Source: AC-37 sp036389105
GTDB lineage: Bacteria > Actinomycetota > Thermoleophilia > Solirubrobacterales > Thermoleophilaceae
Direction: 5' to 3'
NCBI GenBank assembly: GCA_036389105.1
Contig: DASVQK010000171.1
Coordinates: 1-10,630 of the forward strand
DNA: 10,630 nucleotides
This document shows positions 1 to 7,492 of the stretch, piece after piece (positions within the stretch are counted from its first letter, which is position 1; each line of letters begins with the position of its first letter). Position numbers and translations under genes: made by a program. The notes under the pieces were generated by a model, which did no database searches, was not told where the DNA came from, and worked only from the letters and a program-made list of their open reading frames with translations.

Positions 1-155
1 CGCTGTCCGACGCGCCCGAGAAGGTCAACGACGACCCCTACGGGGAAGGCTGGCTCGTGCGCGTGAGGCTGAGCGACCCGGCCGAGGCCGACGGGCTGAT
101 GGACGCCGCGGCCTACCGCGAGCTGATCGCCTCCCAGGGGGCTGGACCCGGATGA
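1..155 (+). CDS. gcvH: Glycine cleavage system H protein, C-terminal 50 residues (5' truncated by window)
   Basis: GcvH is the lipoyl-carrying shuttle of the glycine cleavage system. It moves the aminomethyl group from the P protein to the T protein in the cytoplasm. Only the last 50 residues are present, read from base 3 to the TGA at 153-155. They contain the typical GcvH C-terminal pattern: KVNDDPYGEGWLVRV followed by LSDP and LMDAAAYREL. The lipoylated lysine lies upstream of the window. The stop overlaps the start of gcvPA as ATGA, so the two are probably translationally coupled in one operon. Identification rests on this family signature and on the two P-protein genes that follow. Confidence 0.93.
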   Translation, partial: LSDAPEKVNDDPYGEGWLVRVRLSDPAEADGLMDAAAYRELIASQGAGPG

Positions 156-1519
156 CCCGCTACACATCGGCGACCGACCAGGACCGCCAGGAGATGCTGG
201 CGGCGATCGGCGCGGGGTCCGTCGAGGAGCTGTTCGAGGACATCCCGGCGCCGGTCCGCCTGGACCGGCCGCTGTCCCTGCCCGACGGCATGGCCGAGCA
301 GGACGTCTTCGAGCACCTGTCCGCGCTGGCCGCCCGCAACCGCCACTGCGACGCCGAGGTCAGCTTCCTGGGAGCGGGCATGTACGACCACTACGTGCCC
401 GCGCTGATCGACTCGATCGTACAGCGGTCCGAGTTCCTCACCCCCTACACGCCGTACCAGCCCGAGATCTCGCAGGGCGGCCTCCAGGCGATGTTCGAGT
501 TCCAGACCGCGATCTCGGAGCTGACCGGCCTGCCGGTGTCCAACGCGTCGCTCTACGAGGGTCCGTCGTCGGTCGCCTCGGCCGGCTACCTGGCGAAGCT
601 CGAGAACGGCCGCTCCCGGTTCGTGGCCTCGCGCGGCGTCCATCCGCACTCGCGCCAGGCGCTCGCGACCTACGGGCGCGGCTACGGCACCACGCTGGCC
701 GAGGCGCCGCTCGACGAGCGCGGCGCCACCGACGTGGAGGCGCTGGCAGCCGCGGTCGACGACGACACGGCCGCGGTCTTCCTCCAGCAGCCCAACTTCC
801 TGGGCACCGTCGAGGACCTCGGGCCGCTCGTGGAGGCCGCGCGCCGCACCGGCGCGCTAGTGGTGTGCGCCGTCGATCCGCTGACGCTGGGCGTGCTGGA
901 GCCGCCGGGGTCGTTCGGGGTCGACATCGCCCTCGGCGAGGGCCAGTCGCTGGGCAACCGCCTGGACTACGGCGGCCCGTCGTTCGGATTCTTCGCGGCC
1001 CAGGAGCGGTTCATCCGCAAGATGCCCGGGCGGATCGCCGGCGAGACGGTCGACGTGGACGGGCGCCGCGGCTTCGTGCTCACGCTCCAGACCCGCGAGC
1101 AGCACATCCGGCGCGAGAAGGCCACCCACAACATCTGCACCGCGCAGGCGCTCAACGCGCTGGCCGGGGTCGTCTACCTGTCGTGGCTCGGGCGCCGCGG
1201 GGTGGTCGAGGTGGGCGAGCTGATGCTGCGGCGCACCGCCTACGCGCGCGAGGCGCTCGGCCTGGAGGCGATCAACCCGGGGCCGGTGGTGCGCGAGTTC
1301 GCGGTTCGGGTGCCGGGTCTCGACGGCCTCTTCGAGCGCGCCCGCGCGGCCGGCGTCAACCCCGGCTACAGGCTCGCGCGCGACTACCCCGAGCACGCGG
1401 ACGGCTTGCTCGTGGCCATCACGGAGCGGCGCACGCGCGCGGACATCGACAAGCTGGCCGAGCTGGTCGCCCAGGCGCGCGAGGACGCGGAGGCGGCGCG
1501 GCCGCTGGAGCGGGCGTGA
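152..1519 (+). CDS. gcvPA: Glycine dehydrogenase (decarboxylating) subunit 1, P-protein N-terminal half
   Basis: GcvPA and GcvPB together form the split P protein. This is the PLP enzyme that decarboxylates glycine and loads the aminomethyl group onto lipoyl-GcvH. This subunit has 455 residues, close to the usual length of about 450. Residues 72-86 read FLGAGMYDHYVPALI and residues 95-118 contain FLTPYTPYQPEISQGGLQ, both hallmark stretches of the subunit-1 family. The Asn-Ala-Ser-Leu-Tyr-Glu-Gly stretch follows near residue 131. The catalytic lysine is on the partner subunit. The ATG at 152 overlaps the gcvH stop by 4 nt, and its own TGA overlaps the GTG of gcvPB, so H, PA and PB appear tightly coupled. 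No defects are seen. Confidence 0.96.
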   Translation: MTRYTSATDQDRQEMLAAIGAGSVEELFEDIPAPVRLDRPLSLPDGMAEQDVFEHLSALAARNRHCDAEVSFLGAGMYDHYVPALIDSIVQRSEFLTPYTPYQPEISQGGLQAMFEFQTAISELTGLPVSNASLYEGPSSVASAGYLAKLENGRSRFVASRGVHPHSRQALATYGRGYGTTLAEAPLDERGATDVEALAAAVDDDTAAVFLQQPNFLGTVEDLGPLVEAARRTGALVVCAVDPLTLGVLEPPGSFGVDIALGEGQSLGNRLDYGGPSFGFFAAQERFIRKMPGRIAGETVDVDGRRGFVLTLQTREQHIRREKATHNICTAQALNALAGVVYLSWLGRRGVVEVGELMLRRTAYAREALGLEAINPGPVVREFAVRVPGLDGLFERARAAGVNPGYRLARDYPEHADGLLVAITERRTRADIDKLAELVAQAREDAEAARPLERA

Positions 1520-3027
1520 GGCCGGCCGAGCAGCAGGCGGTCACGATCTTCGAGCGCTCGCGCGAGGGCCGGCGGGCGTTCGCCCCGCCGCCGCTGGACG
1601 TGCCCGAGACGCCCGTCGAGGAGCTCCTCCCGCCATCCGCCATCCGCGGGCGCGCGCCCGGGCTGCCCGAGGTCTCGGAGCCCGAGCTGGTGCGCCACTA
1701 CAACAACCTGTCGAAGAAGAACTTCGACCTCGACACCGGCTTCTACCCGCTCGGGTCGTGCACGATGAAGCACAACCCGAAGGTCAACGAGCGCGTGGCG
1801 GCGCTGCCCGGCCACGCGCGGCTGCACCCGCTCCAGGACCCGGCGTACGCCCAGGGCGCGCTGGACCTGATGTGGCGGCTCCAGGGCGCGCTGTCGGAGA
1901 TCGCCGGCCTGCCGCACGTCTCGCTCCAGCCGAGCGCGGGGTCCCACGGCGAGCTGGCGGGCCTCCTGCTCACCCGCGCCTACCACGAGGAGCGCGGCGA
2001 GACGCGCACCAAGGTGCTGACGCCCGACACCTCGCACGGCACCAACCCGGCGACGGTCACGATGGCGGGCTACGAGGTGGTGAAGGTCGAGACGGCCGGC
2101 GACGGCGGCGTGGACCTGGACGACCTGCGCGCGAAGGCCGGCGACGACGTCGCCTGCCTGATGCTGACCAACCCCAACACCCTGGGGCTGTTCGACCGCA
2201 ACATCCAGGAGATAGCGGGGATCGTGCACGACGCCGGGGCGACGCTGTACTACGACGGGGCCAACCTCAACGCCGTGATGGGCATCTCGCGCCCGGGCGA
2301 CATGGGCTTCGACATCGTGCACTTCAACCTGCACAAGTCGTTCACGCAGCCCCACGGCGGCGGCGGGCCGGGCGCCGGGCCGATCGCGGTCTCGGACCGC
2401 ATCGAGCCGTTCCTGCCGGTGCCGCAGGTCGTCCAGGTGCCCTCGCGCAACGGCTCCGAGCCGCACTACGACCTCGACTTCGACCGGCCCCGGTCGATCG
2501 GCAGGCTGCGCGGCTTCCAGGGCAACTTCGGCGTCTTCGTCCGCTCCTACGCCTACATCTGCTCGGTGGGCGGCGACGGCCTGCGCGACGTGTCCGAGAT
2601 GGCCGTGCTGAACGCCAACTACCTGAAGGCCAGGCTGGCCGAGGACGGCATCGGCGAGCTGCTGCCGGTGGCGTTCGACCGCACGTGCATGCACGAGTTC
2701 GTGCTCTCCGGCGCGCCGGCCAAGCGCGAGCTGGGCATCAGGACGCTCGACATCGCCAAGCGGCTGCTCGACCACCGCGTGCACCCGCCCACGGTCTACT
2801 TCCCGCTGCTCGTGGACGAGGCGCTGATGATCGAGCCCACGGAGACCGAGACCAAGGAGACGCTGGACCGCTTCGCCGAGTCGATCCGGGCGATCCTGGA
2901 GGAGGCGCGCGGCGACCCGGAGATCGCCCGCAACGCCCCCTACGACACGCCGGTGAGGAGGCTCGACGAGGGCGCCGCCGCCCGCCGCCCGGTGGTGCGC
3001 CAGCGCCCCGCCGGCGACGCGTTGTAG
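1516..3027 (+). CDS. gcvPB: Glycine dehydrogenase (decarboxylating) subunit 2, PLP-binding
   Basis: This is the PLP-carrying half of the split P protein of the glycine cleavage system. From the GTG at 1516 it encodes 503 residues. The open frame extends upstream to 865, but that part lies out of frame inside gcvPA and is shadow. The GTGA overlap with the gcvPA stop is the natural start. Residues 61-89 contain HYNNLSKKNFDLDTGFYPLG and then the SCTMKHNPK pattern, diagnostic of this family. The PLP Schiff-base lysine is K274 in NLHKSFTQPHGGGGPG, with the glycine-rich loop just after it. The substrate-pocket motif DTSHGTNPA is present. The Arg- and Pro-rich tail of about 25 residues looks like a lineage-specific extension. 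trpS begins 6 nt after its stop. Confidence 0.96.
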   Translation: MRPAEQQAVTIFERSREGRRAFAPPPLDVPETPVEELLPPSAIRGRAPGLPEVSEPELVRHYNNLSKKNFDLDTGFYPLGSCTMKHNPKVNERVAALPGHARLHPLQDPAYAQGALDLMWRLQGALSEIAGLPHVSLQPSAGSHGELAGLLLTRAYHEERGETRTKVLTPDTSHGTNPATVTMAGYEVVKVETAGDGGVDLDDLRAKAGDDVACLMLTNPNTLGLFDRNIQEIAGIVHDAGATLYYDGANLNAVMGISRPGDMGFDIVHFNLHKSFTQPHGGGGPGAGPIAVSDRIEPFLPVPQVVQVPSRNGSEPHYDLDFDRPRSIGRLRGFQGNFGVFVRSYAYICSVGGDGLRDVSEMAVLNANYLKARLAEDGIGELLPVAFDRTCMHEFVLSGAPAKRELGIRTLDIAKRLLDHRVHPPTVYFPLLVDEALMIEPTETETKETLDRFAESIRAILEEARGDPEIARNAPYDTPVRRLDEGAAARRPVVRQRPAGDAL

Positions 3028-3033
3028 TCCGCG

Positions 3034-4017
3034 GTGCGCATCTTCAGCGGCATCCAGCCCACCGGCCAGAAGCACCTGGGCAACTACGTCGGAGCCATCC
3101 GCCAGTACGTGGAGGGCCAGGATCGCGGCGAGGCGATCTACTGCATCGTCGACCTCCACGCGATCACGGTGCCGTACACGCCGGCGGAGCTGCGCGAGAA
3201 CGTGGTGGACACCGCGGCGGTCCTGCTGGCCGCGGGGCTGGAGCCCGACAAGGGCCGCTGCATCCTGTTCCGCCAGAGCGACGTGCGCGAGCACTCCGAG
3301 CTGTGCTGGCTGCTGAGCGCCGTGACCGCCCACGGCGACCTCAATCGCATGAACCAGTTCAAGGAGAAGTCCGCTCGCCAGCGCGAGCTGGTGTCGGCGG
3401 GCCTGTTCCTGTACCCGCTGCTCCAGGCCGCCGACGTGCTGGCCTACCGCGCCGAGGAGGTGCCGGTTGGCGACGACCAGCGCCAGCACATCGAGCTGAT
3501 GCGCGACATCGCGGAGCGCTTCAACGAGCGCTTCGGCGAGACCCTGGTGGTGCCGCGCCACCGGATCCCCGACGTCGGCGGGCGCGTGATGGACCTCCAG
3601 TCCCCCGACAGCAAGATGTCCACGACGCTCGGCACCGAGCAGGGCACCCTCTACATCCGCGACAGCGACGCGGCGCTGGCGAAGAAGGTCAGGAGCGCGG
3701 TGACGGACTCCGGCTCCGACGTCGTGCGCGGGCCCGGCAAGGCCGGCATCTCCAACCTGATCGAGGTGCTGGCGGTGCTGCGCGGCGTGGCGCCCGAGGA
3801 CGTGGAGCGCGAGTTCGCGGACTCGCGCTACGGCGACTTCAAGGGCGCGGTGGCCGAGCAGGTGGTGGCGACGCTCGGGCCGATCCGCGAGCGCTATCTG
3901 GAGCTGACCGGCGACCGTCCGCACCTGGAGGAGGTGCTGGCCGAGGGGGCCGAGCGCGCCCGCGCGATCGCGTCCGGCACGCTGGCGGACGTCCGCGAGC
4001 GCATGGGCGTCGGGTAG
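3034..4017 (+). CDS. trpS: Tryptophanyl-tRNA synthetase
   Basis: TrpS charges tRNA-Trp with tryptophan in the cytoplasm. The 327-residue length is typical for bacterial class Ic TrpS. The protein opens MRIFSGIQPTG, and the HIGH-type motif is HLGNY at residues 14-18. The GDDQRQHIELMRDIAERFN segment that contacts ATP and tryptophan is intact. The second class I signature is KMSTT at residues 194-198 instead of the common KMSKS, so the second lysine is replaced by threonine. Residues after it (GTEQGTLYI, then KKVRSAVTDS) match the family. The GTG at 3034 is chosen because the protein then starts exactly at the conserved N-terminus. It follows gcvPB by 6 nt, with no visible Shine-Dalgarno, so it probably belongs to the gcv operon. 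Tryptophan supply also appears to be read by the aroF leader downstream. Confidence 0.97.
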   Translation: MRIFSGIQPTGQKHLGNYVGAIRQYVEGQDRGEAIYCIVDLHAITVPYTPAELRENVVDTAAVLLAAGLEPDKGRCILFRQSDVREHSELCWLLSAVTAHGDLNRMNQFKEKSARQRELVSAGLFLYPLLQAADVLAYRAEEVPVGDDQRQHIELMRDIAERFNERFGETLVVPRHRIPDVGGRVMDLQSPDSKMSTTLGTEQGTLYIRDSDAALAKKVRSAVTDSGSDVVRGPGKAGISNLIEVLAVLRGVAPEDVEREFADSRYGDFKGAVAEQVVATLGPIRERYLELTGDRPHLEEVLAEGAERARAIASGTLADVRERMGVG

Positions 4018-4023
4018 CCCGTT

Positions 4024-4029
4024 TAACGT
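4024..4029 (+). promoter_or_regulatory. Putative -10 element (TAACGT) for leaderless scpA transcript
   Basis: TAACGT fits the actinobacterial TANNNT -10 consensus and ends 7 nt before the ATG at 4037, the spacing expected if transcription starts at the A of the start codon. A small inverted repeat, CGGG-TAG-CCCG (4011-4021), has the trpS stop codon in its loop and is followed by TTT. It could weakly separate trpS from scpA. No -35 element is convincing. A stray match is possible. Confidence 0.4.
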
Positions 4030-4036
4030 GGGGCCG

Positions 4037-4777
4037 ATGCGCGCCGCCTCGCTCGACCTCGACCTCGAGGTCTTCCAGGGCCCGTTCGACCTGCTGCTCA
4101 CGCTGGTGCTGCGGGAGGAGGTGGACCTGCTCGAGGTGGACCTGGCCGAGGTGGTGCTGGCCTACGTAGAGCACCTCGAGCGCACCGGCCAGCTCGATCT
4201 GGAGTCCACCACCGAGTTCCTGGTCCTGATCGCCGCGCTGCTCGAGCTCAAGTCGCGGCTGATGCTGCCCGGCGACGACGACGAGCAGCTCGACTGGCAG
4301 CCCGAGGAGGCGGCCGAGGAGCTGCTCGCGCGGCTGCTCGAGTACTCGCGCTACAAGCGCGCCGCCGAGTTCCTGGCCGCGCGCCTGGCCGTGGAGGACG
4401 GCTTCCGCTTCCGCTCGGCGCCGATCCCGGCCTCGCTGCGGCGGGTGTCGCTGGACCTGGCGGAGCAGGCGTACCAGCCCGAGCTCCTGGCCCGGGCGGT
4501 GGGGGACCTGCTGCGCACGCCGCCGCCGCTCGACCTGCGCCACATGGCCCGGGTGCGGGTGACCGTGGAGCAGCGCCTGGCACACCTGCGCGCGCTCCTG
4601 CGATCGCGCGGGCGCTTTGCCTTCGACGATGCGCTGGACGGCGTCGACCGGCTGACCGAGGCGATCACGCTGTTCGCCCTGCTCGAGCTCTACAAGGCGG
4701 GGGAGGCCGACTGGGAGCAGGCGGCCCCGTTCGCACCGATCACGGTCACGGCGCGCGCCGCCGGGGTGTCGGCGTGA
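4037..4777 (+). CDS. scpA: Segregation and condensation protein A (kleisin)
   Basis: ScpA is the kleisin subunit that bridges the two heads of the SMC dimer and recruits ScpB, forming the bacterial condensin that compacts and segregates chromosomes. The N-terminal signature LEVFQGPFDLLLTLV is near residues 10-24. It is followed by the acidic LLEVDLAEVVLAYVEHL helix and ELKSRLMLPGDDDEQ, all typical of ScpA. The C-terminal winged-helix part contains the SRGRFAFDDAL and EAITLFALLELYKAGE segments. From the ATG at 4037 the product has 246 residues. A GTG at 4028 would add three residues, but it falls inside the proposed -10 element. The stop overlaps scpB as GTGA. Confidence 0.95.
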   Translation: MRAASLDLDLEVFQGPFDLLLTLVLREEVDLLEVDLAEVVLAYVEHLERTGQLDLESTTEFLVLIAALLELKSRLMLPGDDDEQLDWQPEEAAEELLARLLEYSRYKRAAEFLAARLAVEDGFRFRSAPIPASLRRVSLDLAEQAYQPELLARAVGDLLRTPPPLDLRHMARVRVTVEQRLAHLRALLRSRGRFAFDDALDGVDRLTEAITLFALLELYKAGEADWEQAAPFAPITVTARAAGVSA

Positions 4778-5346
4778 ACGAGCTGGCGCGGATCGTGGAG
4801 GCCCTGCTGTTCCTCTCGCCGGAGCCGCTCACGTCCACGGAGCTGGCGGACGCCGCCGAGGTGGGCGAGGGCGAGGTCGTGGAGGCCCTGGCCCGCCTGC
4901 GGGAGCACTACGCCGAGGGGTATCGCGGCGTGGTGCTGCGCGAGGTGGCGGGCGGCTTCACGCTGGCCACGGACCCGGTGGCGGAGCGCGCCGCCCGCCG
5001 GCTCCTGGCCCGCCCGCGCACCCCGCCGCTAACGCAGGCGCAGGCGGAGTGCCTCGCGATCGTCGGCTACCTCCAGCCGGTGTCGCGACCCGAGATCGCG
5101 CGCATCCGCGGCGTGGCCTCGGAGTCGGCGGTCGGCACGCTGCTCGAGCGCGGCCTGATCGAGGAGTCCGGGCGCTCGCAGTTCGGCGCCATCCTCTACC
5201 GCACCACGCCGCTGTTCGAGAAGCTCTTCGGCCTGAGCGGGCTGGACGCCCTGCCCGACCCGGCCGGCTTCGACCCGAGCCCGGAGGAGGAGGGCGAGCT
5301 GCGCGAGCGCCTCCTGAAGGCCGGCGAGCAGCGGGGCGTGGCCTAG
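4774..5346 (+). CDS. scpB: Segregation and condensation protein B
   Basis: ScpB is the winged-helix dimer that binds ScpA within the SMC complex. The 190-residue protein has the usual two winged-helix layout. The first domain (about residues 1-75) begins with RIVEALLFLSPEPLT and ends in a wing around GGFTLATDP. The second (about 85-160) contains QAECLAIVGYLQPVSRPEI, IRGV, and the GRSQFGAILYRTTPLFEKLFGL wing. The GTG start at 4774 overlaps the scpA stop by 4 nt, consistent with translational coupling that balances the two subunits. It ends 22 bp before the end of rlmN on the opposite strand. The acidic C-terminal tail is normal for the family. Confidence 0.95.
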   Translation: MNELARIVEALLFLSPEPLTSTELADAAEVGEGEVVEALARLREHYAEGYRGVVLREVAGGFTLATDPVAERAARRLLARPRTPPLTQAQAECLAIVGYLQPVSRPEIARIRGVASESAVGTLLERGLIEESGRSQFGAILYRTTPLFEKLFGLSGLDALPDPAGFDPSPEEEGELRERLLKAGEQRGVA

Positions 5347-5347
5347 C

Positions 5348-5369
5348 AGCGCGGGTCCCGAGCGGCGCT
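5348..5369. terminator. Weak inverted repeat between convergent scpB and rlmN
   Basis: AGCGC (5348-5352) and GCGCT (5365-5369) could form a 5-bp stem around a 12-nt loop in the 22-bp gap between the convergent stops. There is no T-tract on either side. In such GC-rich DNA, short repeats arise easily, so this is only a candidate bidirectional terminator. Confidence 0.2.
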
Positions 5370-6361
5370 CAGGCGGCCGCCGAGCGCGCCGCGAGCTGCC
5401 CGCAGGCGGCGTCGATCTCGCGCCCGCGGGTCAGCCGGACCGTGGCCCGCAGCCCGCGCTCCTCGAGCGCGGCGCGAAACGCGTCGATCGCCTGCCTGGT
5501 CGAGCCCCGGAGGTCCGACTCGGTCGGGTTGTACGGGATCAGGTTGACCTTGAACGCCGCCCGCGGCTCGAGCGCCCGCGCCAGCGCCACCGCCTGCTCG
5601 TAGCGGTCGTTCACGCCGTCCAGCATCAGGTACTCCACGAACACGGGCTGCCTGCGCTCCTCCGACCAGCGCCGGCAGGCGTCCAGCACGTGGGCCAGCG
5701 GGTAGCGCTCGTTGACCGGCATCAGCTCGGAGCGGAGCGCCTCGTCCGCCGCGTGCAGCGACAGCGCCAGCCGCACGGGCGGCCCCTCGGCGGTCAACCG
5801 CTCGATGCCGGGGATCCAGCCGACCGTGGAGATCGCCGTCCGGCGGTGACCGACGCCCAGGTTGGGCAGGCGCTCGCACGCCGCCAGCACGGCGTCGAGG
5901 TTGAGCAGCGGCTCGCCCATGCCCATGAACACAGCGTGGTCCACCGGCTCGAGGCGGCGGAAGTGCAGCGCCTGGTCGAGGATCTCGGAGGCCGTGAGGT
6001 TGCGGCCGAAGCGCATCCGCCCGGTGGCGCAGAACGTGCAGGTCAGCGGGCAGCCCGACTGGCTCGACAGGCAGAGCGAGCGCCGGCCGTCGCGGTAGCG
6101 CATCAGCACCGCCTCGACGGGGCGTCCGTCGGTGGTGGCGAAGAGGGCCTTCTGGGTCCCGTCGCGCGCGCGGGCCTCGCGCTCCAGGTCCAGCGTGGAC
6201 AGCGGCAGCTCGCCGTGGAGCCGCTCGCGAAGCGCGGCCGGCAGGTTGGTCATCTCCTCGTAGGAGCCGGCGCCGCGCGCCGCCCACTCCCACACCTGCT
6301 CGGCGCGGAAGCGCGGCTCGCCCGCGTCGGCAAGCAGTCGATCCAGCTGGACCAGGTCCAC
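5369..6361 (-). CDS. rlmN: Dual-specificity 23S rRNA (A2503-C2) / tRNA (A37-C2) methyltransferase
   Basis: RlmN is a radical-SAM enzyme that methylates C2 of A2503 in 23S rRNA and of A37 in some tRNAs. The radical-SAM cluster ligands are C104, C108 and C111 in SGCPLTCTFC. C97 in SLCLSSQ matches the conserved pre-cluster cysteine. C320 in EIDAACGQL matches the methyl-carrying cysteine. GMGEPLLN near residue 147 is the SAM-binding GGE-type motif. The GTG at 6361 gives 330 residues, shorter than the E. coli enzyme but complete in all domains. The frame stays open upstream to 6562, but that extension lies over rluB and has no family character. The gene is divergent from rluB (25-bp gap) and convergent with scpB. 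Confidence 0.94.
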   Translation of the reverse strand: MDLVQLDRLLADAGEPRFRAEQVWEWAARGAGSYEEMTNLPAALRERLHGELPLSTLDLEREARARDGTQKALFATTDGRPVEAVLMRYRDGRRSLCLSSQSGCPLTCTFCATGRMRFGRNLTASEILDQALHFRRLEPVDHAVFMGMGEPLLNLDAVLAACERLPNLGVGHRRTAISTVGWIPGIERLTAEGPPVRLALSLHAADEALRSELMPVNERYPLAHVLDACRRWSEERRQPVFVEYLMLDGVNDRYEQAVALARALEPRAAFKVNLIPYNPTESDLRGSTRQAIDAFRAALEERGLRATVRLTRGREIDAACGQLAARSAAA

Positions 6362-6386
6362 GCGCCCAGTGTGGCAGCCTGATCCG
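6362..6386. promoter_or_regulatory. 25-bp divergent rlmN/rluB promoter region
   Basis: Two GTG starts face away from each other across only 25 bp, so the promoters must overlap each other and the opposite coding regions, and at least one mRNA is likely leaderless. Weak -10-like hexamers end about 6-7 nt before each start: CACACT on the minus strand (6374-6369) and CAGCCT on the plus strand (6375-6380). Neither is a good TANNNT match. Location is inferred from gene arrangement more than from sequence. Confidence 0.35.
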
Positions 6387-7094
6387 GTGCGACTCGCCAA
6401 GTTCCTGGCACACGCGGGCGTGGCGTCGCGGCGCGCGTCCGAGCGGCTGATCGCCGACGGCCGGGTGACCGTGGGCGGCGCGACGGTGACCGACCCCGCG
6501 CGGGACGTGGACGAGCGCAGCGGCGTGGCCGTGGATGGCGAGCCCCTGACACCGGAGAGCACCGTGGTCTACGCGCTCAACAAGCCGGGCGGCGTGGTGT
6601 CCACCGCCCGCGACACGCACGGGCGCCGGACGGTCGTGGAGCTCGTGCCGGGGGAGCGGCGCCTTTACCCAGTCGGCCGCCTGGACGCCGAGACGACGGG
6701 GCTGATCCTGCTGACCAACGACGGCGAGCTCGCCAACCGCCTGACACACCCGCGCTACCAGGTGCCGAAGGTCTACCGCGTGCGCGTGGAGCCGTCCCCG
6801 GTTGGCGAGGCCGCGCTGCGAGAGTTGCGCGAGGGCGTGGAGCTGGAGGACGGCCGCACCGCGCCCGCGGGGGTCCGCCAGGTGCGGGGCGGGCTGCTCG
6901 AGATCACGATCCACGAGGGTCGCAAGCGCCAGGTGCGGCGCATGCTCGAGGCCGTCGGGCACCGCGCCGTGGAGCTGCGGCGCGTGTCCTTTGGCCCGCT
7001 GCGGCTGGGCGACCTGGCCGAGGGCCGCCACCGGCGCCTGAGCCCCGCGGAGGTGGAGCGCCTGCGGTCGGCCGGCCCCGGCGGCGCGGGCTGA
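6387..7094 (+). CDS. rluB: 23S rRNA pseudouridine synthase, RsuA/RluB family
   Basis: RluB-type enzymes isomerise a specific uridine in 23S rRNA (U2605 in E. coli) to pseudouridine. The product starts with an S4 RNA-binding domain (about residues 1-50, RLAKFLAHAGVASRR), followed by the catalytic domain. The catalytic aspartate is D100 in PVGRLDAETTGLILLTNDG. The YALNKPGGVVST motif and the C-terminal EGRKRQVRRMLEAVGH signature are intact. Length is 235 residues from the GTG at 6387; another in-frame GTG at 6369 would add six residues without family similarity and overlap the rlmN promoter. RluB versus another RsuA-family specificity is inferred mainly from synteny with scpAB, so the exact target uridine is not proven. 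Confidence 0.9.
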   Translation: MRLAKFLAHAGVASRRASERLIADGRVTVGGATVTDPARDVDERSGVAVDGEPLTPESTVVYALNKPGGVVSTARDTHGRRTVVELVPGERRLYPVGRLDAETTGLILLTNDGELANRLTHPRYQVPKVYRVRVEPSPVGEAALRELREGVELEDGRTAPAGVRQVRGGLLEITIHEGRKRQVRRMLEAVGHRAVELRRVSFGPLRLGDLAEGRHRRLSPAEVERLRSAGPGGAG

Positions 7095-7111
7095 GGGGTC
7101 CGAGAGGCTGC

Positions 7112-7117
7112 GACAAT
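7112..7117 (+). promoter_or_regulatory. Putative -10 element (GACAAT) upstream of aroH
   Basis: GACAAT lies 9 nt before the aroH ATG in the 32-bp gap after rluB and is the only AT-containing patch there. It matches the ANNNT part of an actinobacterial -10 box. No -35 element or Shine-Dalgarno is convincing. If used, it would give a leaderless or nearly leaderless aroH-hisC mRNA; otherwise these genes are read from rluB. Confidence 0.3.
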
Positions 7118-7126
7118 CCGCGGCCG

Positions 7127-7492
7127 ATGCGACTGCAGGCGCTGAGGGGCGCGACCACCGTGGAGCGAAACGACGCCGACTCGATCCTCGAGGGCACCGA
7201 GGAGCTGATGCGCACCCTGATGGAGCGCAACCGGCTGGCGCCCGACGACATGGTCAGCTGCATCTTCACCTGCACGCCCGACCTGGACGCCGAGTTCCCG
7301 GCCGTGGCCGCGCGGAAGCTCGGGCTCGACGGCGTGCCGCTCATCTGCGCGCGCGAGATCGACGTGCCGGGCGCGCTCCCGCGCGTGATCCGGCTGATGC
7401 TGCACTGCTACGGGGACGACGGCCGGCCCCCGCAGCACGTGTACCTGCGCGAGGCCGCGAGCCTGCGCCGCGACCTGGAGGGCGCGCAGTGA
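7127..7492 (+). CDS. aroH: Chorismate mutase, AroH type
   Basis: This enzyme converts chorismate to prephenate, the first committed step to phenylalanine and tyrosine. The 121-residue protein is a monofunctional AroH-class (trimeric, B. subtilis-like) mutase, not the helical AroQ class. The start MRLQALRGATTVERND and the core TPDLDAEFPA follow the family closely. Residues matching the known active site are present: R7, C74, E77 (in CAREIDVPGALPR), R89 and Y106 (in HVYLREA). The ATG at 7127 places the catalytic arginine at position 7, as in the family. The stop overlaps hisC as GTGA, so mutase and aminotransferase are probably made together. Confidence 0.96.
   Translation: MRLQALRGATTVERNDADSILEGTEELMRTLMERNRLAPDDMVSCIFTCTPDLDAEFPAVAARKLGLDGVPLICAREIDVPGALPRVIRLMLHCYGDDGRPPQHVYLREAASLRRDLEGAQ

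Noticed and set aside
865..1515. Extended N-terminus for GcvPB from 865.
   Set aside because: The region is out of frame inside gcvPA and reads as Arg/Gly/Ala-rich nonsense; the GTGA overlap at 1516 is the proper start.
1384..4101. A 905-codon open frame on the minus strand.
   Set aside because: It lies antisense to gcvPB and trpS, which have full family motifs. Its composition is Arg/His/Val/Leu-rich low complexity with no recognisable domain, typical of antisense frames in GC-rich DNA.
1758..4169. An 803-codon plus-strand frame overlapping gcvPB, trpS and scpA.
   Set aside because: Extremely Arg/Gly/Ala/Pro-rich, out of frame with three well-supported genes; a GC-skew artefact.
6362..6562. 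N-terminal extension of RlmN up to an ATG at 6562.
   Set aside because: The extra 67 residues lie antisense to rluB and bear no RlmN similarity; the family N-terminus begins at the GTG at 6361.
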